DNA from: Marifrigoribacter sp965178585 | Lineage (GTDB): Bacteria > Bacteroidota > Bacteroidia > Flavobacteriales > Flavobacteriaceae | Length of the DNA stretch: 64,000 nt | Reading direction: 5' to 3' | Assembly (NCBI GenBank): GCA_965178585.1 | Contig: OZ238267.1 | Span: 3,100,001 to 3,164,000, forward strand | Part shown: piece after piece, positions 7,391 to 16,065 of the stretch | Position numbering within the stretch: position 1 is the first letter of the stretch | How the letters are laid out: every line of letters starts with the position of its first letter | Notes under the pieces: model-generated | The model's input: the letters and a program-made list of their open reading frames with translations, nothing else | The model's database searches: none | What the model was told of the DNA's origin: nothing | Translations under genes and position numbers: made by a program

Positions 7391-8041
7391 ATGACGATAA
7401 GTGATATCCAACAACAATTAAATAAGTATCATTTAAGTAATAAAAAAATATTTGTTACTTCATCTTTTCAAACTCATAGTATACCGTTATTGCATATTTT
7501 AAGCAATGCTAATGTTGATGTTGATGTGCTTTTTATAAATACTGGATTTCATTTTCCCGAAACCGTTTCTTTTAAGGATGAAATTGGTGAGCTATTAAAT
7601 ATTAATATAATTGATGTTCGATCTCAGGTTTCTAAAAGCCTTCAAAAAGATGAAGATGGACACTTTTATTTTGCTTCAGATACCGACTTTTGTTGTTACT
7701 TAAACAAAACACAGCCTTTAGAACCTTATTTAATGAAATATGATGTTTGGATTACAGGGGTCAGAGCTGAACAAAGTTCTACAAGAAAAAACATGAAAAC
7801 TGAACAAGAAGCTCCTTTTAAAACGTTGCGATTTCACCCCTTGTTAGATTGGTCTCAAAAACAAATTTATGAATATCGTGTGAAGTACAATTTGCCTGAA
7901 CATTCACTAGATAAAGAGGGTTATCAAAGTATTGGTTGCGCTCCTTGTACTCGAAAATTTGATATTAATAACGAGCGAAGTGCTCGATGGTTTGGGCAAA
8001 ATAAAACTGAATGTGGATTGCATAAAGACTTAATAAAATGA
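7391..8041 (+). CDS. cysH: phosphoadenylyl-/adenylyl-sulfate reductase family protein
   Basis: A 216-residue PP-loop family protein. The phosphate-binding region is FVTSSFQTHS (residues 21-30). It carries the iron-sulfur ligand set of APS-type reductases, Cys101-Cys102 (DFCCY) and Cys183/Cys186 (GCAPC), and the catalytic tail TECGLH with Cys208. The cluster cysteines favour adenylyl-sulfate (APS) rather than PAPS as substrate. The reaction yields sulfite for cysteine synthesis. Finding it 9 bp after nrdD and overlapping the next gene by ATGA suggests one transcript with the anaerobic reductase. No sulfate-activation genes (cysD, cysN, cysC) or sulfite reductase are in the window. Confidence 0.8.
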   Translation: MTISDIQQQLNKYHLSNKKIFVTSSFQTHSIPLLHILSNANVDVDVLFINTGFHFPETVSFKDEIGELLNINIIDVRSQVSKSLQKDEDGHFYFASDTDFCCYLNKTQPLEPYLMKYDVWITGVRAEQSSTRKNMKTEQEAPFKTLRFHPLLDWSQKQIYEYRVKYNLPEHSLDKEGYQSIGCAPCTRKFDINNERSARWFGQNKTECGLHKDLIK

Positions 8042-8958
8042 ACATACTCATAACAGGAGGTGCAGGTTATATCGGAACAGAATTGGTTTATGCTTTGGAA
8101 AAAGAATCGTCTGTTAAATCTATTGTAGTATACGATAATTTTAGTCGAAAAAACTATAATTTATTTTTAGGTAGATCTAAGTTGGATACACTAAAAGTCC
8201 GATTTGTAAAGGGGACTATTTTAGATTCTCGAAAGCTAAAAGTTGAAATAGACAAAGCTAATGTGGTGTATCATTTAGCAGCAAAAGTAACCACTCCATT
8301 TGCAGATCATAACCCTCATGAATTTGACCAAATTAATAATTGGGGAACTGCAGAATTGACCTATCTAATAGAAAACAGTAAAGTTTCAAAGTTTATTTAT
8401 GCTAGTAGTGTTTCGGTTTATGGAGCTTCTGAAGAAAAGTTAGATATTACGAGTCCGCTCCAACCAAAAACCTTTTACGGAATTTCAAAATTGAATGCTG
8501 AAAAACATGTTGCTCGGCTAAAAAATAAGAATATAGAAACCTATATACTTCGTCTTGGGAATGTATATGGATATAGTAAAAGCATGCGATTTGATTCTGT
8601 GATTAATAAATTTATGTTTGAAGCTAATTTCAGAAATCATATCCGAATATTTGGTGACGGTAATCAGGTTCGATCCTTTATCCATATTGATAGATTATGC
8701 AACCAGTTAAAGAATTTTGCTTTAAATAATGCTATAGAAGCTGATCGATATAATTTGGTTGAAGATAGTTATAGCATAAACGAGATTGTAGATATTCTAA
8801 AAGAAGTATTTCCTACTTTGGAGCTTACTTATTTAACCCAGAATATGAAAATGCGCAGTCTTAAAGTAAAGCCTGATTCAAGGCTAAAAAATGAGTCAAT
8901 TCATGAAAGCAGCTTAAAAAAGGATCTTCTAGAATTTAAGGGTTATTTTAGCTTTTAA
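8038..8958 (+). CDS. NAD-dependent epimerase/dehydratase (extended SDR)
   Basis: A 306-residue protein with the extended SDR signature: an N-terminal NAD-binding GGAGYIG (residues 7-13), VYHLAAK near residue 80, a catalytic Ser in YASSVSVYG, and YxxxK as YGISK near residue 151. Such proteins act on nucleotide sugars, for example as 4-epimerases or dehydratases. The start overlaps the cysH stop by ATGA, so the two are translationally coupled. A link to sulfonated or sulfated sugars can only be guessed from this neighbour. The exact substrate is unknown. Confidence 0.8.
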   Translation: MNILITGGAGYIGTELVYALEKESSVKSIVVYDNFSRKNYNLFLGRSKLDTLKVRFVKGTILDSRKLKVEIDKANVVYHLAAKVTTPFADHNPHEFDQINNWGTAELTYLIENSKVSKFIYASSVSVYGASEEKLDITSPLQPKTFYGISKLNAEKHVARLKNKNIETYILRLGNVYGYSKSMRFDSVINKFMFEANFRNHIRIFGDGNQVRSFIHIDRLCNQLKNFALNNAIEADRYNLVEDSYSINEIVDILKEVFPTLELTYLTQNMKMRSLKVKPDSRLKNESIHESSLKKDLLEFKGYFSF

Positions 8959-8977
8959 TTTTCATTAAAACAATCGT

Positions 8978-9427
8978 ATGAAACCATTATTATTTTTTAT
9001 TGTTTTTTTATTAGTAGTCTCTTGTAACCAAAAAGCGGAAAAGAAAACAGTCTTAGAAATTGTTGAAACTACTGAAGAATCTCATGAAAGTATCGATGAA
9101 GAAGTAAGTCTAAATAATGGTGAATTATGGCAAGCAAATCCAGAAACTACTGAAGGAATTAATAAAATGAAAAAAAGGATGGTTTCATTTAAAGATACTG
9201 AAAACCTAGAAGCATACACCGTTTTAAAAAAGGGACTAGAGGAAGATTTTACAGAGTTATTTCAGAAATGCACGATGAAAGGAGAAGCTCATCATCAATT
9301 ACATAATTATCTTTTTCCTTTTATTGATTTATTTGATGGTTTAGAATCTTCAGATTTAACTGTCTGTAAAAACAGTTTTAAAGACTTAAATCTTCATTTA
9401 GATACCTATTCCAAATATTTTGAATAA
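8978..9427 (+). CDS. small lipoprotein of unknown function
   Basis: A 149-residue protein with a lipoprotein signal peptide: hydrophobic residues 4-14 and lipobox VVSC at about 13-16, followed by a Lys/Glu-rich linker. The remainder (about 50-149) is probably helical and has two Cys (CTMKG, TVCKN) and a His-rich EAHHQLHNYL motif, suggesting a small helical bundle that may bind metal. It follows the epimerase by 19 bp on the same strand and could be the last gene of that unit. No named family is recognised. Confidence 0.6.
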   Translation: MKPLLFFIVFLLVVSCNQKAEKKTVLEIVETTEESHESIDEEVSLNNGELWQANPETTEGINKMKKRMVSFKDTENLEAYTVLKKGLEEDFTELFQKCTMKGEAHHQLHNYLFPFIDLFDGLESSDLTVCKNSFKDLNLHLDTYSKYFE

Positions 9428-9429
9428 CC

Positions 9430-11838
9430 TTAAAAATGATAGCTAATAGCAGCAATAAAATTAGTACCTGCAGCAGTTATCCCTGAAGAATAAGTTCGAT
9501 AACGTTGGTTGGTAATATTCTCTAAGGTAACATTAACTTGTAATGCTTCTGTAAAATGATATTGAGCACCAAAATTCAACGTATACCAAGATGGTGAATA
9601 CGGATTCCCGTTTTCATCTAAAGCATATAAAAAAGCTTTATTTTGCTCTTCAGGCGCAAGATCTTCGTAGTCAAATTGTCCGTTATAAATAGTATAAGCA
9701 TCTAATTTTAGTTTTTTACATTTCCAAACTAGATGTGCATTACCAAATTGTGGGGCTACATGTCTAACAGCAACTTTACTACCATCTTCTTCAAGTTGAT
9801 GGCCACCCGTATAATTATATTGTGAATTAAATTGTAAATTTTCAGTGAAATTAATTTCAACACCTGCTTCAAAACCATAAATTTCTGCTTCACCTCCATT
9901 TTGTATAGCTTGCACATTACTCAATTCTCCTTGGTACATGATTTCAGTTTCCCCGTCGATACTAAAATCTCTTCGTACCAAAGCATCTTCCAAAAATGTC
10001 ATATATCCAGTAACGTCTACTCGTACTACATTTTCAAAATTTAGAGATGCTCCTATTTCACCATTATAAGCATATTCAGGTTTTAAGTCCGGGTTAGGAA
10101 CCACCACAGAACCTGGCTCACTATCAAATATTTTACCTACATCATCAATATTGGGCGCTCTGAAAGCAGTTGAAAAATTAACCCTCCAATTTAAAATATC
10201 ACTAGCCTGCCAATTTATTCCAGCACTTCCTGTTAAAGCTCCTGTATTAATATCTGCTTCTGTAAAAGGAAAATCATAATAAGGAGTGTCAAAATTGGCA
10301 TATAACAGAATATAGTTATAACGAAGCCCCACTTGAAATGATAGGTCCTCAGCTAATTTTGACTGTAAACTTGCGTATGCTGCCATAGATTGCCAAGAAG
10401 AGTCATCTGGATAACGTGAAGCCGTTTCTGAAGAGTCTCCATTATTAATATTGGTTTGCTTTCCGCTAGAGTTTACATTGTTGTAAACATATTCTAATCC
10501 GTAAAACAATTTGCTTTTACCAAAATTTTTAATAAAATCTAATGCGGATGTATAAGCATCTACTTTCTCTTTGGTTTCATATAAAATTTCATCACCAAAG
10601 TCTCTATCTTTTCTACCTTCTTTAAAGTTTTGATAGGATAAGGTTAAAATACTTTTGTCATAAAATGAAGTCCCCTTATTCGTAATCATAAGGTTTCCAT
10701 TCATCCATTCCTGAGGAGTATAATCCCAAACCGCACTTTTTAGTTGTCCATTTTTCTCTCTAATTAACCGATCGTATCTTGGATAATCGCTAGTAGTTGT
10801 ATAAAACAAGCCCAAATTAAAATCCCAATTATCGGAAGGCATAAATCTAATTTTTTGCATTGCATTAATTTGATTATATCCTGTTGGGACTTGTAATCTA
10901 GGATCTTCATTAGTTACAATAACATCTTCTCCATTGATGGTTTCTACATATTCCGGTCTTAAATAATCATCAGGCCCATATTTCCCCATTTTTAAATCAT
11001 CGAAATCTGTATAAGAAACACTGGTTAAAAAAGCCCATTCTTTAAGTCCGATGTTAAAGTCTATGTGACCCGTTTTTTCATTACTTGCAGTTGCATATCT
11101 TGCAGTTGCGTTTCCTGAAAAGGAAGTTCCTTCTTCAAAAGAGAATTTTGCCTTTTTAGTATAAAAATTCATAACTCCTCCAATTGCATCACTTCCATAA
11201 ACAACAGATCCTGGACCTAACACCACTTCTGTTCTATCAACAGAAAAAGGATCGATAGATATTACACTTTGAACGTTTCCACCTCTAAAAATGGCAGTAT
11301 TAAAACGAATTCCATCTACAGCAATTAACAATCTATTAGTTGAAAATCCACGAATGATTGGGCTTCCTCCTCCTAATTGACTTTTCTGAATATATACATT
11401 CCCACTACTTTCTAATAAATCTGCAGAAGTTTGAGGGTTTGAAAACATAATGTCTTCACTTGTAATACTGGTTATCTTTTGAGGAATTTCTCCTTTCTTT
11501 TGTTCAAATTTCGAAACTGATAAAACTACTTCTTCTAAAGCACTAGAGTCTGCGCTTAAATTCACTTTATTCCCAAAAGCCATTATTTCCTCTTTAGTAA
11601 TCACTAAATTGATATGTGAAATATGCTGAAAAGTAATTTTCTCATTTAAATTAAAATTAGAAATATCTACATTCCCATCAAAATCGGTAACTCCCGTAGT
11701 AGATTTTTCATTATTATATACTGCAACTCCAGAAATAGGCTCTTGTGTTTCTTCATCTAAAACTCTAATATTTTGAGCTAAAATTGAAGGAAATGAAAAG
11801 ATAAAAAAAATGATAACTGAGTAAAGCTTTATGCTCAT
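9430..11838 (-). CDS. TonB-dependent outer membrane receptor
   Basis: An 802-residue protein. It has a signal peptide ending near residue 21 (SILAQ), then a carboxypeptidase-regulatory-like domain (about 22-100, IRVLDEETQEPISGVAVYN) typical of Bacteroidota receptors. A plug domain follows (about 115-230, with GGGSPIIRGFSTNRLLIAVD and LGPGSVVYGSDAIGG). The rest is a 22-strand-type barrel ending in the C-terminal aromatic residue Phe. The FRAPNIDD motif near residue 566 resembles heme/hemoglobin-type receptors, but the substrate is not certain. The start overlaps the end of recO by 4 bp, so it is transcribed behind porZ and recO. Confidence 0.88.
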   Translation of the reverse strand: MSIKLYSVIIFFIFSFPSILAQNIRVLDEETQEPISGVAVYNNEKSTTGVTDFDGNVDISNFNLNEKITFQHISHINLVITKEEIMAFGNKVNLSADSSALEEVVLSVSKFEQKKGEIPQKITSITSEDIMFSNPQTSADLLESSGNVYIQKSQLGGGSPIIRGFSTNRLLIAVDGIRFNTAIFRGGNVQSVISIDPFSVDRTEVVLGPGSVVYGSDAIGGVMNFYTKKAKFSFEEGTSFSGNATARYATASNEKTGHIDFNIGLKEWAFLTSVSYTDFDDLKMGKYGPDDYLRPEYVETINGEDVIVTNEDPRLQVPTGYNQINAMQKIRFMPSDNWDFNLGLFYTTTSDYPRYDRLIREKNGQLKSAVWDYTPQEWMNGNLMITNKGTSFYDKSILTLSYQNFKEGRKDRDFGDEILYETKEKVDAYTSALDFIKNFGKSKLFYGLEYVYNNVNSSGKQTNINNGDSSETASRYPDDSSWQSMAAYASLQSKLAEDLSFQVGLRYNYILLYANFDTPYYDFPFTEADINTGALTGSAGINWQASDILNWRVNFSTAFRAPNIDDVGKIFDSEPGSVVVPNPDLKPEYAYNGEIGASLNFENVVRVDVTGYMTFLEDALVRRDFSIDGETEIMYQGELSNVQAIQNGGEAEIYGFEAGVEINFTENLQFNSQYNYTGGHQLEEDGSKVAVRHVAPQFGNAHLVWKCKKLKLDAYTIYNGQFDYEDLAPEEQNKAFLYALDENGNPYSPSWYTLNFGAQYHFTEALQVNVTLENITNQRYRTYSSGITAAGTNFIAAISYHF

Positions 11839-12554
11839 TCGAATATTTGATTTAAGACTAAAAGTGACTTGGGTTTTTTAAAACCGTGCAAATGTAATTG
11901 ATAATATTGCAACAGCAAAGACAACAAGTCGGATCGTTGGTTTTTTGTAAGTTTTATATCGTTTGTCGCCTCAAAATCTATGCCGAAAAACCCTTTTAAG
12001 TTCTCTATTATCGGACCTTTTTCGCTATATTTTCCAGTATTAAACTCTTGAAAGTTTCCTTCCAATAAATTAAAATAAGGTTTCGATACTGTAGAGACAT
12101 CTGGATAGAATCCTAAATGCAAACTCAAACTTAACATAAACGAGATATGAAAGTTTGCTATTTGTGAGGAATTATCTAACCAAATCAGAGAGTTTTCAAT
12201 AAACTGAAAAAGTATTGTATTCTCTTCTTCTTCATTTATTGAATTACAAAGTATTTCAGCAATAAAAATAACCAGACTACTTTTTACTACTTGAGTATGT
12301 AAGGATTGATATGGGTAAAAAATTTTCGCTTCATTAATACGTTCTAAAGTTCCCTTGTTTTTATGTGAAGCTTCAATTTCTAATAACGATAAAGGTTGAA
12401 AGTAGGAAGATTTTAACTTTCCCTTTTTGGCTTTTAGTACATTTCGTAATAAATAACTTTTTAAGCCTGAAGATTCTGTAAAACACTTAACAATAAGATC
12501 TGATTCTCCATATTTTAAAGAAGAAAACACAATGGCTTTTGTGGTAACTACCAT
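11835..12554 (-). CDS. recO: DNA repair protein RecO
   Basis: A 239-residue protein. The N-terminal OB-fold domain (about 1-80) begins MVVTTKAIVFSSLKYGESDL and includes the SYLLRN motif; an all-helical C-terminal domain follows. RecO works with RecR to load RecA onto SSB-coated single-stranded DNA in the RecFOR pathway. Length and start match the family; the four-cysteine zinc finger found in some RecO proteins is absent. The start codon shares one base region with the porZ end (12554), and the stop overlaps the TonB receptor start by 4 bp. Confidence 0.9.
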   Translation of the reverse strand: MVVTTKAIVFSSLKYGESDLIVKCFTESSGLKSYLLRNVLKAKKGKLKSSYFQPLSLLEIEASHKNKGTLERINEAKIFYPYQSLHTQVVKSSLVIFIAEILCNSINEEEENTILFQFIENSLIWLDNSSQIANFHISFMLSLSLHLGFYPDVSTVSKPYFNLLEGNFQEFNTGKYSEKGPIIENLKGFFGIDFEATNDIKLTKNQRSDLLSLLLQYYQLHLHGFKKPKSLLVLNQIFE

Positions 12555-14851
12555 TACCTAATTATCATAATTTTAGCAACTTTGGTCAGCAGGAAATCAT
12601 CCGAAGTTATTAAAACCAAATAAACACCAGAAGCAACTTTATAATCTCCAAAAGCAGTAGTATCCCATTGCACACTCCCTCCCTCTGAAGTAGTTTCAAA
12701 AACAAGATTTCCTGTGATATCTGTTATTTTAACATTTGCCTTAGCAGTAAGACCGTCAATAGTAACATTCCCAAAAAAGTTAGGCCTTACTGGATTAGGA
12801 TAAGCATAAACACTTTCTAAATCATCTCTAGGTGCTGTTGATGTTCCATCGTAAGCTACTAATCCATCTTTTGTTGCAAAATAGACGGTTCCACTTAAAT
12901 CATCTATTGCAATATCTAACACATTATCCGAGGGTAATGGAGAATTATCTGCTGTAAATCGCAATAATGTTTCCTGTCCATTTGAGGATAAATAGAATAC
13001 TCCAGAAGTTGCAGTCGAAACCCATTTATTATTTGATCCATCAACTTCAATATCTGTTATAGATTGTAGAAATAGGAGTTCTTGTGGCACACCATCTTCC
13101 AAAATTATGATAGGTTGTGCATCTGTTTCTGCTCCACTTTCAAAAAAACTACTAACACTATATAAAACACGGAGTCCTTTTCGAGTTCCTATCCATAACC
13201 TATTTTGATTATCAAAAGCTAAAGCTTTTATATCTGTTGAGGGTAAATTACCATTTCCCAACCCTTCTCCAATTTTATTAAATGTATTATTTGTTGGATT
13301 ATAACCAACTAATCCACTTTCTACAGCACCAAAAAAAACATATCTTTCTCTACTTGTAGCAAGTTTACTCAATGCCAATTCATTTTCAGCGTTAATTATA
13401 TTTGATAAATCAATCGTTTGAAACTGTCCTTCCGGCGTTAGTTTTATTAATCCTTTATCGATTCTAGATTGTAAAAACCATAAGTTGTCATCTCGATCAA
13501 AATCTGACCCATAAATTCTAATACCAATATCCGGGTTCCCATTTGGAATTTCCATAGGGCTATTAGTTTCATTATATAAGATAAAAGGATCTTGTCCTTC
13601 AATTTTCATTAATCCTTTTTGATAAGAACTCATATAAGTTTCAAGAGAATTCTCTGGGTTGATTTTTACATATACTATGTCATTTACATCGTTTACTCCC
13701 AAAACATCTGTTAAACTATCGTACTTTATGTTTTTCCAAGTTTCATTTTTATAATTACTAATCCCTTTTCGGGTTAATGGGAAAGGGTTAAAGGTTAAAT
13801 TTACCTCTCCAAAAGAAACCCACAATTGACCAGGTGATGCATCAATAGCAAAAGGTTGATTAAAAAGTGGCCCGTCGGGTAAAACCTGAAGAGTTTGTGT
13901 AGTCCCAAAGGGTACAATCAACATTCCTAAATCTGTTGTTCCTAAATAAAATGTGTTATTAAATGAATACCCAGACTGTAAAATATAATCATATTCAAGC
14001 AAATCATTAATTTCTGCTATAAAATTATACGCTTCATCAAAAGCATGAATTGAACTTTCTGTTGTAATAGTTAACGTATTGGAATTTACTCCAAAATCTA
14101 CAATAGGCGACATAAATGAATCGATTTGAAGAAATCCAACATCTGGATCCAAACGTAAAATAGAATTGTTATTACTCGCTGCATAAACTTCAGTTCCTAT
14201 AGATTGAATACCTTTAAAACCTCCTCCAATAACAGTCGTCCAGTTTTGATAATCTATAATATTATCATCTTCAACCATCGCGCTTTTAATTCCGTTATCT
14301 GAAGTCGAAGCATAAATTAACTCCCCTTGTACGGTAGTTTGTGAAATATTAATTTGGCTTCCTAAATCTCCAATAAAATAAGAATCACCAAACTCTAAAG
14401 CTTCTAAATCGTAAACTGAAATTCCATAACCCGTTGAAATATATAAATTCCCATTATGCTCATAAAAATGATTAATTTGTTTGCTGTCTGGTGGAATTGT
14501 TAATTTTTCTAAAATATCTACAACTTTTAAAACATTCTCTTCATCCTCTATTACAATCTCAACTAATCCATTATTATACCCTATAATATAAAGACCGTAA
14601 TTATCACTATAATACGCTGTAGTTATTGGATTACCAGATAGCCCATTAACTGTAGAAAGAGTAGCTATTTCTTGAGTTGAAAGATCATAGGTGAAAACTG
14701 CATTTTCTGCAGCAGCATAAATTTTATCATTCCCTTGAGAGATACTTTTAATGGATACGTATGAAAAATATCCAGTCCAACTATTTTCAAAATTTTGTGC
14801 CTGTAAAAAAAAGATTTGCAATAACAATACAACTCTTACTATTTGCTTCAT
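12554..14851 (-). CDS. porZ: PorZ-like protein with beta-propellers and type IX sorting domain
   Basis: A 765-residue protein with a signal peptide (residues 1-18, LLLQIFFLQAQ). Two beta-propeller-like regions with repeated NxLYIS, IYAAAENAVF and RLWIGTRKGLRVL motifs follow. The C-terminal domain (about 680-765) has AYPNPVRPNFFG, ITDITGNLVFET and ASGVYLVLIT, the type IX secretion (T9SS) sorting signature. PorZ is a cell-surface component of the T9SS attachment complex that handles anionic lipopolysaccharide. Flavobacterial porZ genes lie next to recO, as here. The integrative element ends 17 bp before its start codon, so its native upstream region has been displaced. Confidence 0.8.
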   Translation of the reverse strand: MKQIVRVVLLLQIFFLQAQNFENSWTGYFSYVSIKSISQGNDKIYAAAENAVFTYDLSTQEIATLSTVNGLSGNPITTAYYSDNYGLYIIGYNNGLVEIVIEDEENVLKVVDILEKLTIPPDSKQINHFYEHNGNLYISTGYGISVYDLEALEFGDSYFIGDLGSQINISQTTVQGELIYASTSDNGIKSAMVEDDNIIDYQNWTTVIGGGFKGIQSIGTEVYAASNNNSILRLDPDVGFLQIDSFMSPIVDFGVNSNTLTITTESSIHAFDEAYNFIAEINDLLEYDYILQSGYSFNNTFYLGTTDLGMLIVPFGTTQTLQVLPDGPLFNQPFAIDASPGQLWVSFGEVNLTFNPFPLTRKGISNYKNETWKNIKYDSLTDVLGVNDVNDIVYVKINPENSLETYMSSYQKGLMKIEGQDPFILYNETNSPMEIPNGNPDIGIRIYGSDFDRDDNLWFLQSRIDKGLIKLTPEGQFQTIDLSNIINAENELALSKLATSRERYVFFGAVESGLVGYNPTNNTFNKIGEGLGNGNLPSTDIKALAFDNQNRLWIGTRKGLRVLYSVSSFFESGAETDAQPIIILEDGVPQELLFLQSITDIEVDGSNNKWVSTATSGVFYLSSNGQETLLRFTADNSPLPSDNVLDIAIDDLSGTVYFATKDGLVAYDGTSTAPRDDLESVYAYPNPVRPNFFGNVTIDGLTAKANVKITDITGNLVFETTSEGGSVQWDTTAFGDYKVASGVYLVLITSDDFLLTKVAKIMIIR

Positions 14852-14867
14852 AGGAATATTTTCTATA

Positions 14868-14888
14868 AGTATAACACGCTAAAATACT
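14868..14888. repeat. left attachment core of the integrative element
   Basis: The 21-bp sequence is AGTATAACACGCTAAAATAC plus a final T, identical to 24728-24748. The ends AGTAT and ATACT are inverted, as expected for a tyrosine recombinase core site. It lies 17 bp upstream of the porZ start codon. Confidence 0.85.
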
Positions 14889-14942
14889 GACAAATGACTT
14901 AAAAAGCTGTTTGTTAGTTGTTTAAATAATGATTTAAAATGA

Positions 14943-14965
14943 TTTGCATTTTATTTGCATTATTT
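14943..14965. repeat. left copy of 23-bp arm-type repeat
   Basis: Two TTTGCAT units 11 bp apart. All 23 bp are identical, in the same orientation, to 24588-24610. The position inside the element, 55 bp from the core, fits an integrase arm-binding site. Confidence 0.65.
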
Positions 14966-15230
14966 ATTAAAAAAACCACTTCTAACAACAATAAAATGCC
15001 ACCTGTAAGATGTTGCTAATTTACTTAAAAATTTGATACGACATATAAACGTTAGCAAGGATAAATTATTATTATGCTAAATATATAAGTAAAATTTGCG
15101 CAATAAATCTCGTCATTTTAAGTTTTAAGATAAGGTGTTAATACGTATGTAAAACAACAATATTTGTTAAAAAGTTGCATTTAATCGGTAAAACATGTAC
15201 TTTAATAAAATATTTATATATTAGCACAAA
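14966..15230. other. AT-rich gene-free stretch at the left end of the element
   Basis: No open frame of any length, no tRNA and no strong hairpin is visible. A weak plus-strand promoter-like pair GTTG-N20-TACTTTAA (about 15173-15206) points towards the structured RNA candidate but departs from consensus. Confidence 0.4.
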
Positions 15231-15501
15231 TAAAAAAAGGGGTCCCTAAACCCCCTTCATAAGCGGCAGTCACACCACTTTTTAAAGCATATTACTACTC
15301 AACTGGAACCCAAAAAGCAAAGCATTTAGCTTTGGTTGGGTATATTCTTACGCCTTCTCTAATGATAGAGCGTCTGAATATCAGTTTATGTAATATGCCA
15401 TTGATCAACTTTGTCTGCATAATTTACACGGTATTACGTGAGCGGTCAAAGCTTCGAATATTAAGCTCACATCCTATTCAAGCCACTACCAAAATACTTG
15501 G
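15231..15501 (-). ncRNA. candidate structured non-coding RNA of the integrative element
   Basis: No ORF is present, and many complementary segments are. In plus coordinates, 15262-15267 pairs with 15482-15487 (outer closing stem) and 15287-15295 with 15390-15398 (9 bp, GCATATTAC). 15318-15323 pairs with 15329-15334, extended by 15309-15313 with 15336-15340. 15438-15443 pairs with 15465-15470, and ACCAA/TTGGT forms a hairpin at 15488-15502. On the minus strand it ends in AAGGGG...CCCCTT followed by seven T (15232-15257), a terminator, which favours minus orientation. The promoter is not resolved. No known RNA class was recognised; a defence, replication-control or anti-toxin role is possible but unsupported. 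Confidence 0.5.
15232..15257 (-). terminator. terminator at the 3' end of the structured RNA
   Basis: On the minus strand AAGGGG pairs with CCCCTT around a 9-nt loop, followed by a seven-T run (plus 15232-15238). Confidence 0.6.
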
Positions 15502-15536
15502 TAATTAAAAGCCCCGCTATAGGGATAGCAGGGCTT
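15502..15536 (-). terminator. strong hairpin downstream of the RHH gene
   Basis: AAGCCC (15509-15514) pairs with GGGCTT (15531-15536), and GCTAT (15516-15520) with ATAGC (15525-15529), with one mismatch and a 4-nt loop. On the minus strand it is followed by TTTTAATT, so it can terminate the small RHH gene transcript about 120 nt after its stop. Confidence 0.6.
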
Positions 15537-15655
15537 AATGTGTTTAATAAATGAGTAACACAGAGAAATACAAACAACTGACAAGGTCGTTTAAAAATCC
15601 AATACTCATGTAAATTACTTCACAAAGTTGATTCTGCAAATATATAAATTATATT

Positions 15656-15811
15656 TTATTTCAAAGAACAACCATCTTGTTTAGTTGAGTTTAACAAAAT
15701 AGTTTCAACCATATTAGAAAAATTACGATTTTCTTCTTTTGCCCTTAACTCAACCTTATCCACTAAAGATGTCTCTAATGTGATAGTTTTTGTTTTTGTA
15801 ATTTTTTTCAT
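15656..15811 (-). CDS. 51-residue ribbon-helix-helix DNA-binding protein
   Basis: This short gene encodes 51 residues, MKKITKTKTITLETSLVDKV and onward. The pattern is a strand (TKTITLETS), then helix A (LVDKVELRAKEE) and helix B (FSNMVETILLN), the Arc/CopG/MetJ-type ribbon-helix-helix fold in minimal form. Such proteins are dimeric repressors, often antitoxins or copy-control regulators on mobile elements. It lies inside the integrative element, divergent from the restriction-modification gene with 254 bp between them, and upstream of the structured RNA on the same strand. It may repress itself and the restriction gene. No toxin gene is adjacent. Confidence 0.7.
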   Translation of the reverse strand: MKKITKTKTITLETSLVDKVELRAKEENRNFSNMVETILLNSTKQDGCSLK

Positions 15812-16065
15812 AATAAAATTAATACATAGTTAAAGTATGATTATGGCTAAGATAAGACTTGTAAGGCTTTTAATTAAAAAATAATGTATTGCATTATTAA
15901 CAGACTTTTCAACAATGCTTTCTTTTCATTGTTATTAATATTATTAACTTTTAACATAATTTTAGAAATAGAATACATTATCAAAAATTGAATTAAAAAC
16001 AAACAGCAGTTTTTTTTGTCAATGCTCGAAATGATATTAACTTTGACAGAAACGATAAATATTTT
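15812..16065. promoter_or_regulatory. divergent intergenic region between the RHH gene and the restriction-modification gene
   Basis: It contains the inverted repeat TAATG-N5-CATTA (15882-15896, TAATGTATTGCATTA). This shares TAATGTATT with the operator-like repeat ahead of the HTH gene at 22565. It is the likely site for control of the restriction-modification gene by the RHH or HTH protein. No clear consensus promoter was found. Confidence 0.35.

Noticed and set aside
15231..15540. tmRNA, RNase P RNA, 6S or a retron RNA
   Set aside because: The diagnostic sequences (tmRNA tag region and T arm, RNase P core) were not found and no reverse transcriptase is present in the element.
15551..15613. 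20-codon plus-strand frame in the element's left region
   Set aside because: Too short and without family likeness; no promoter precedes it.
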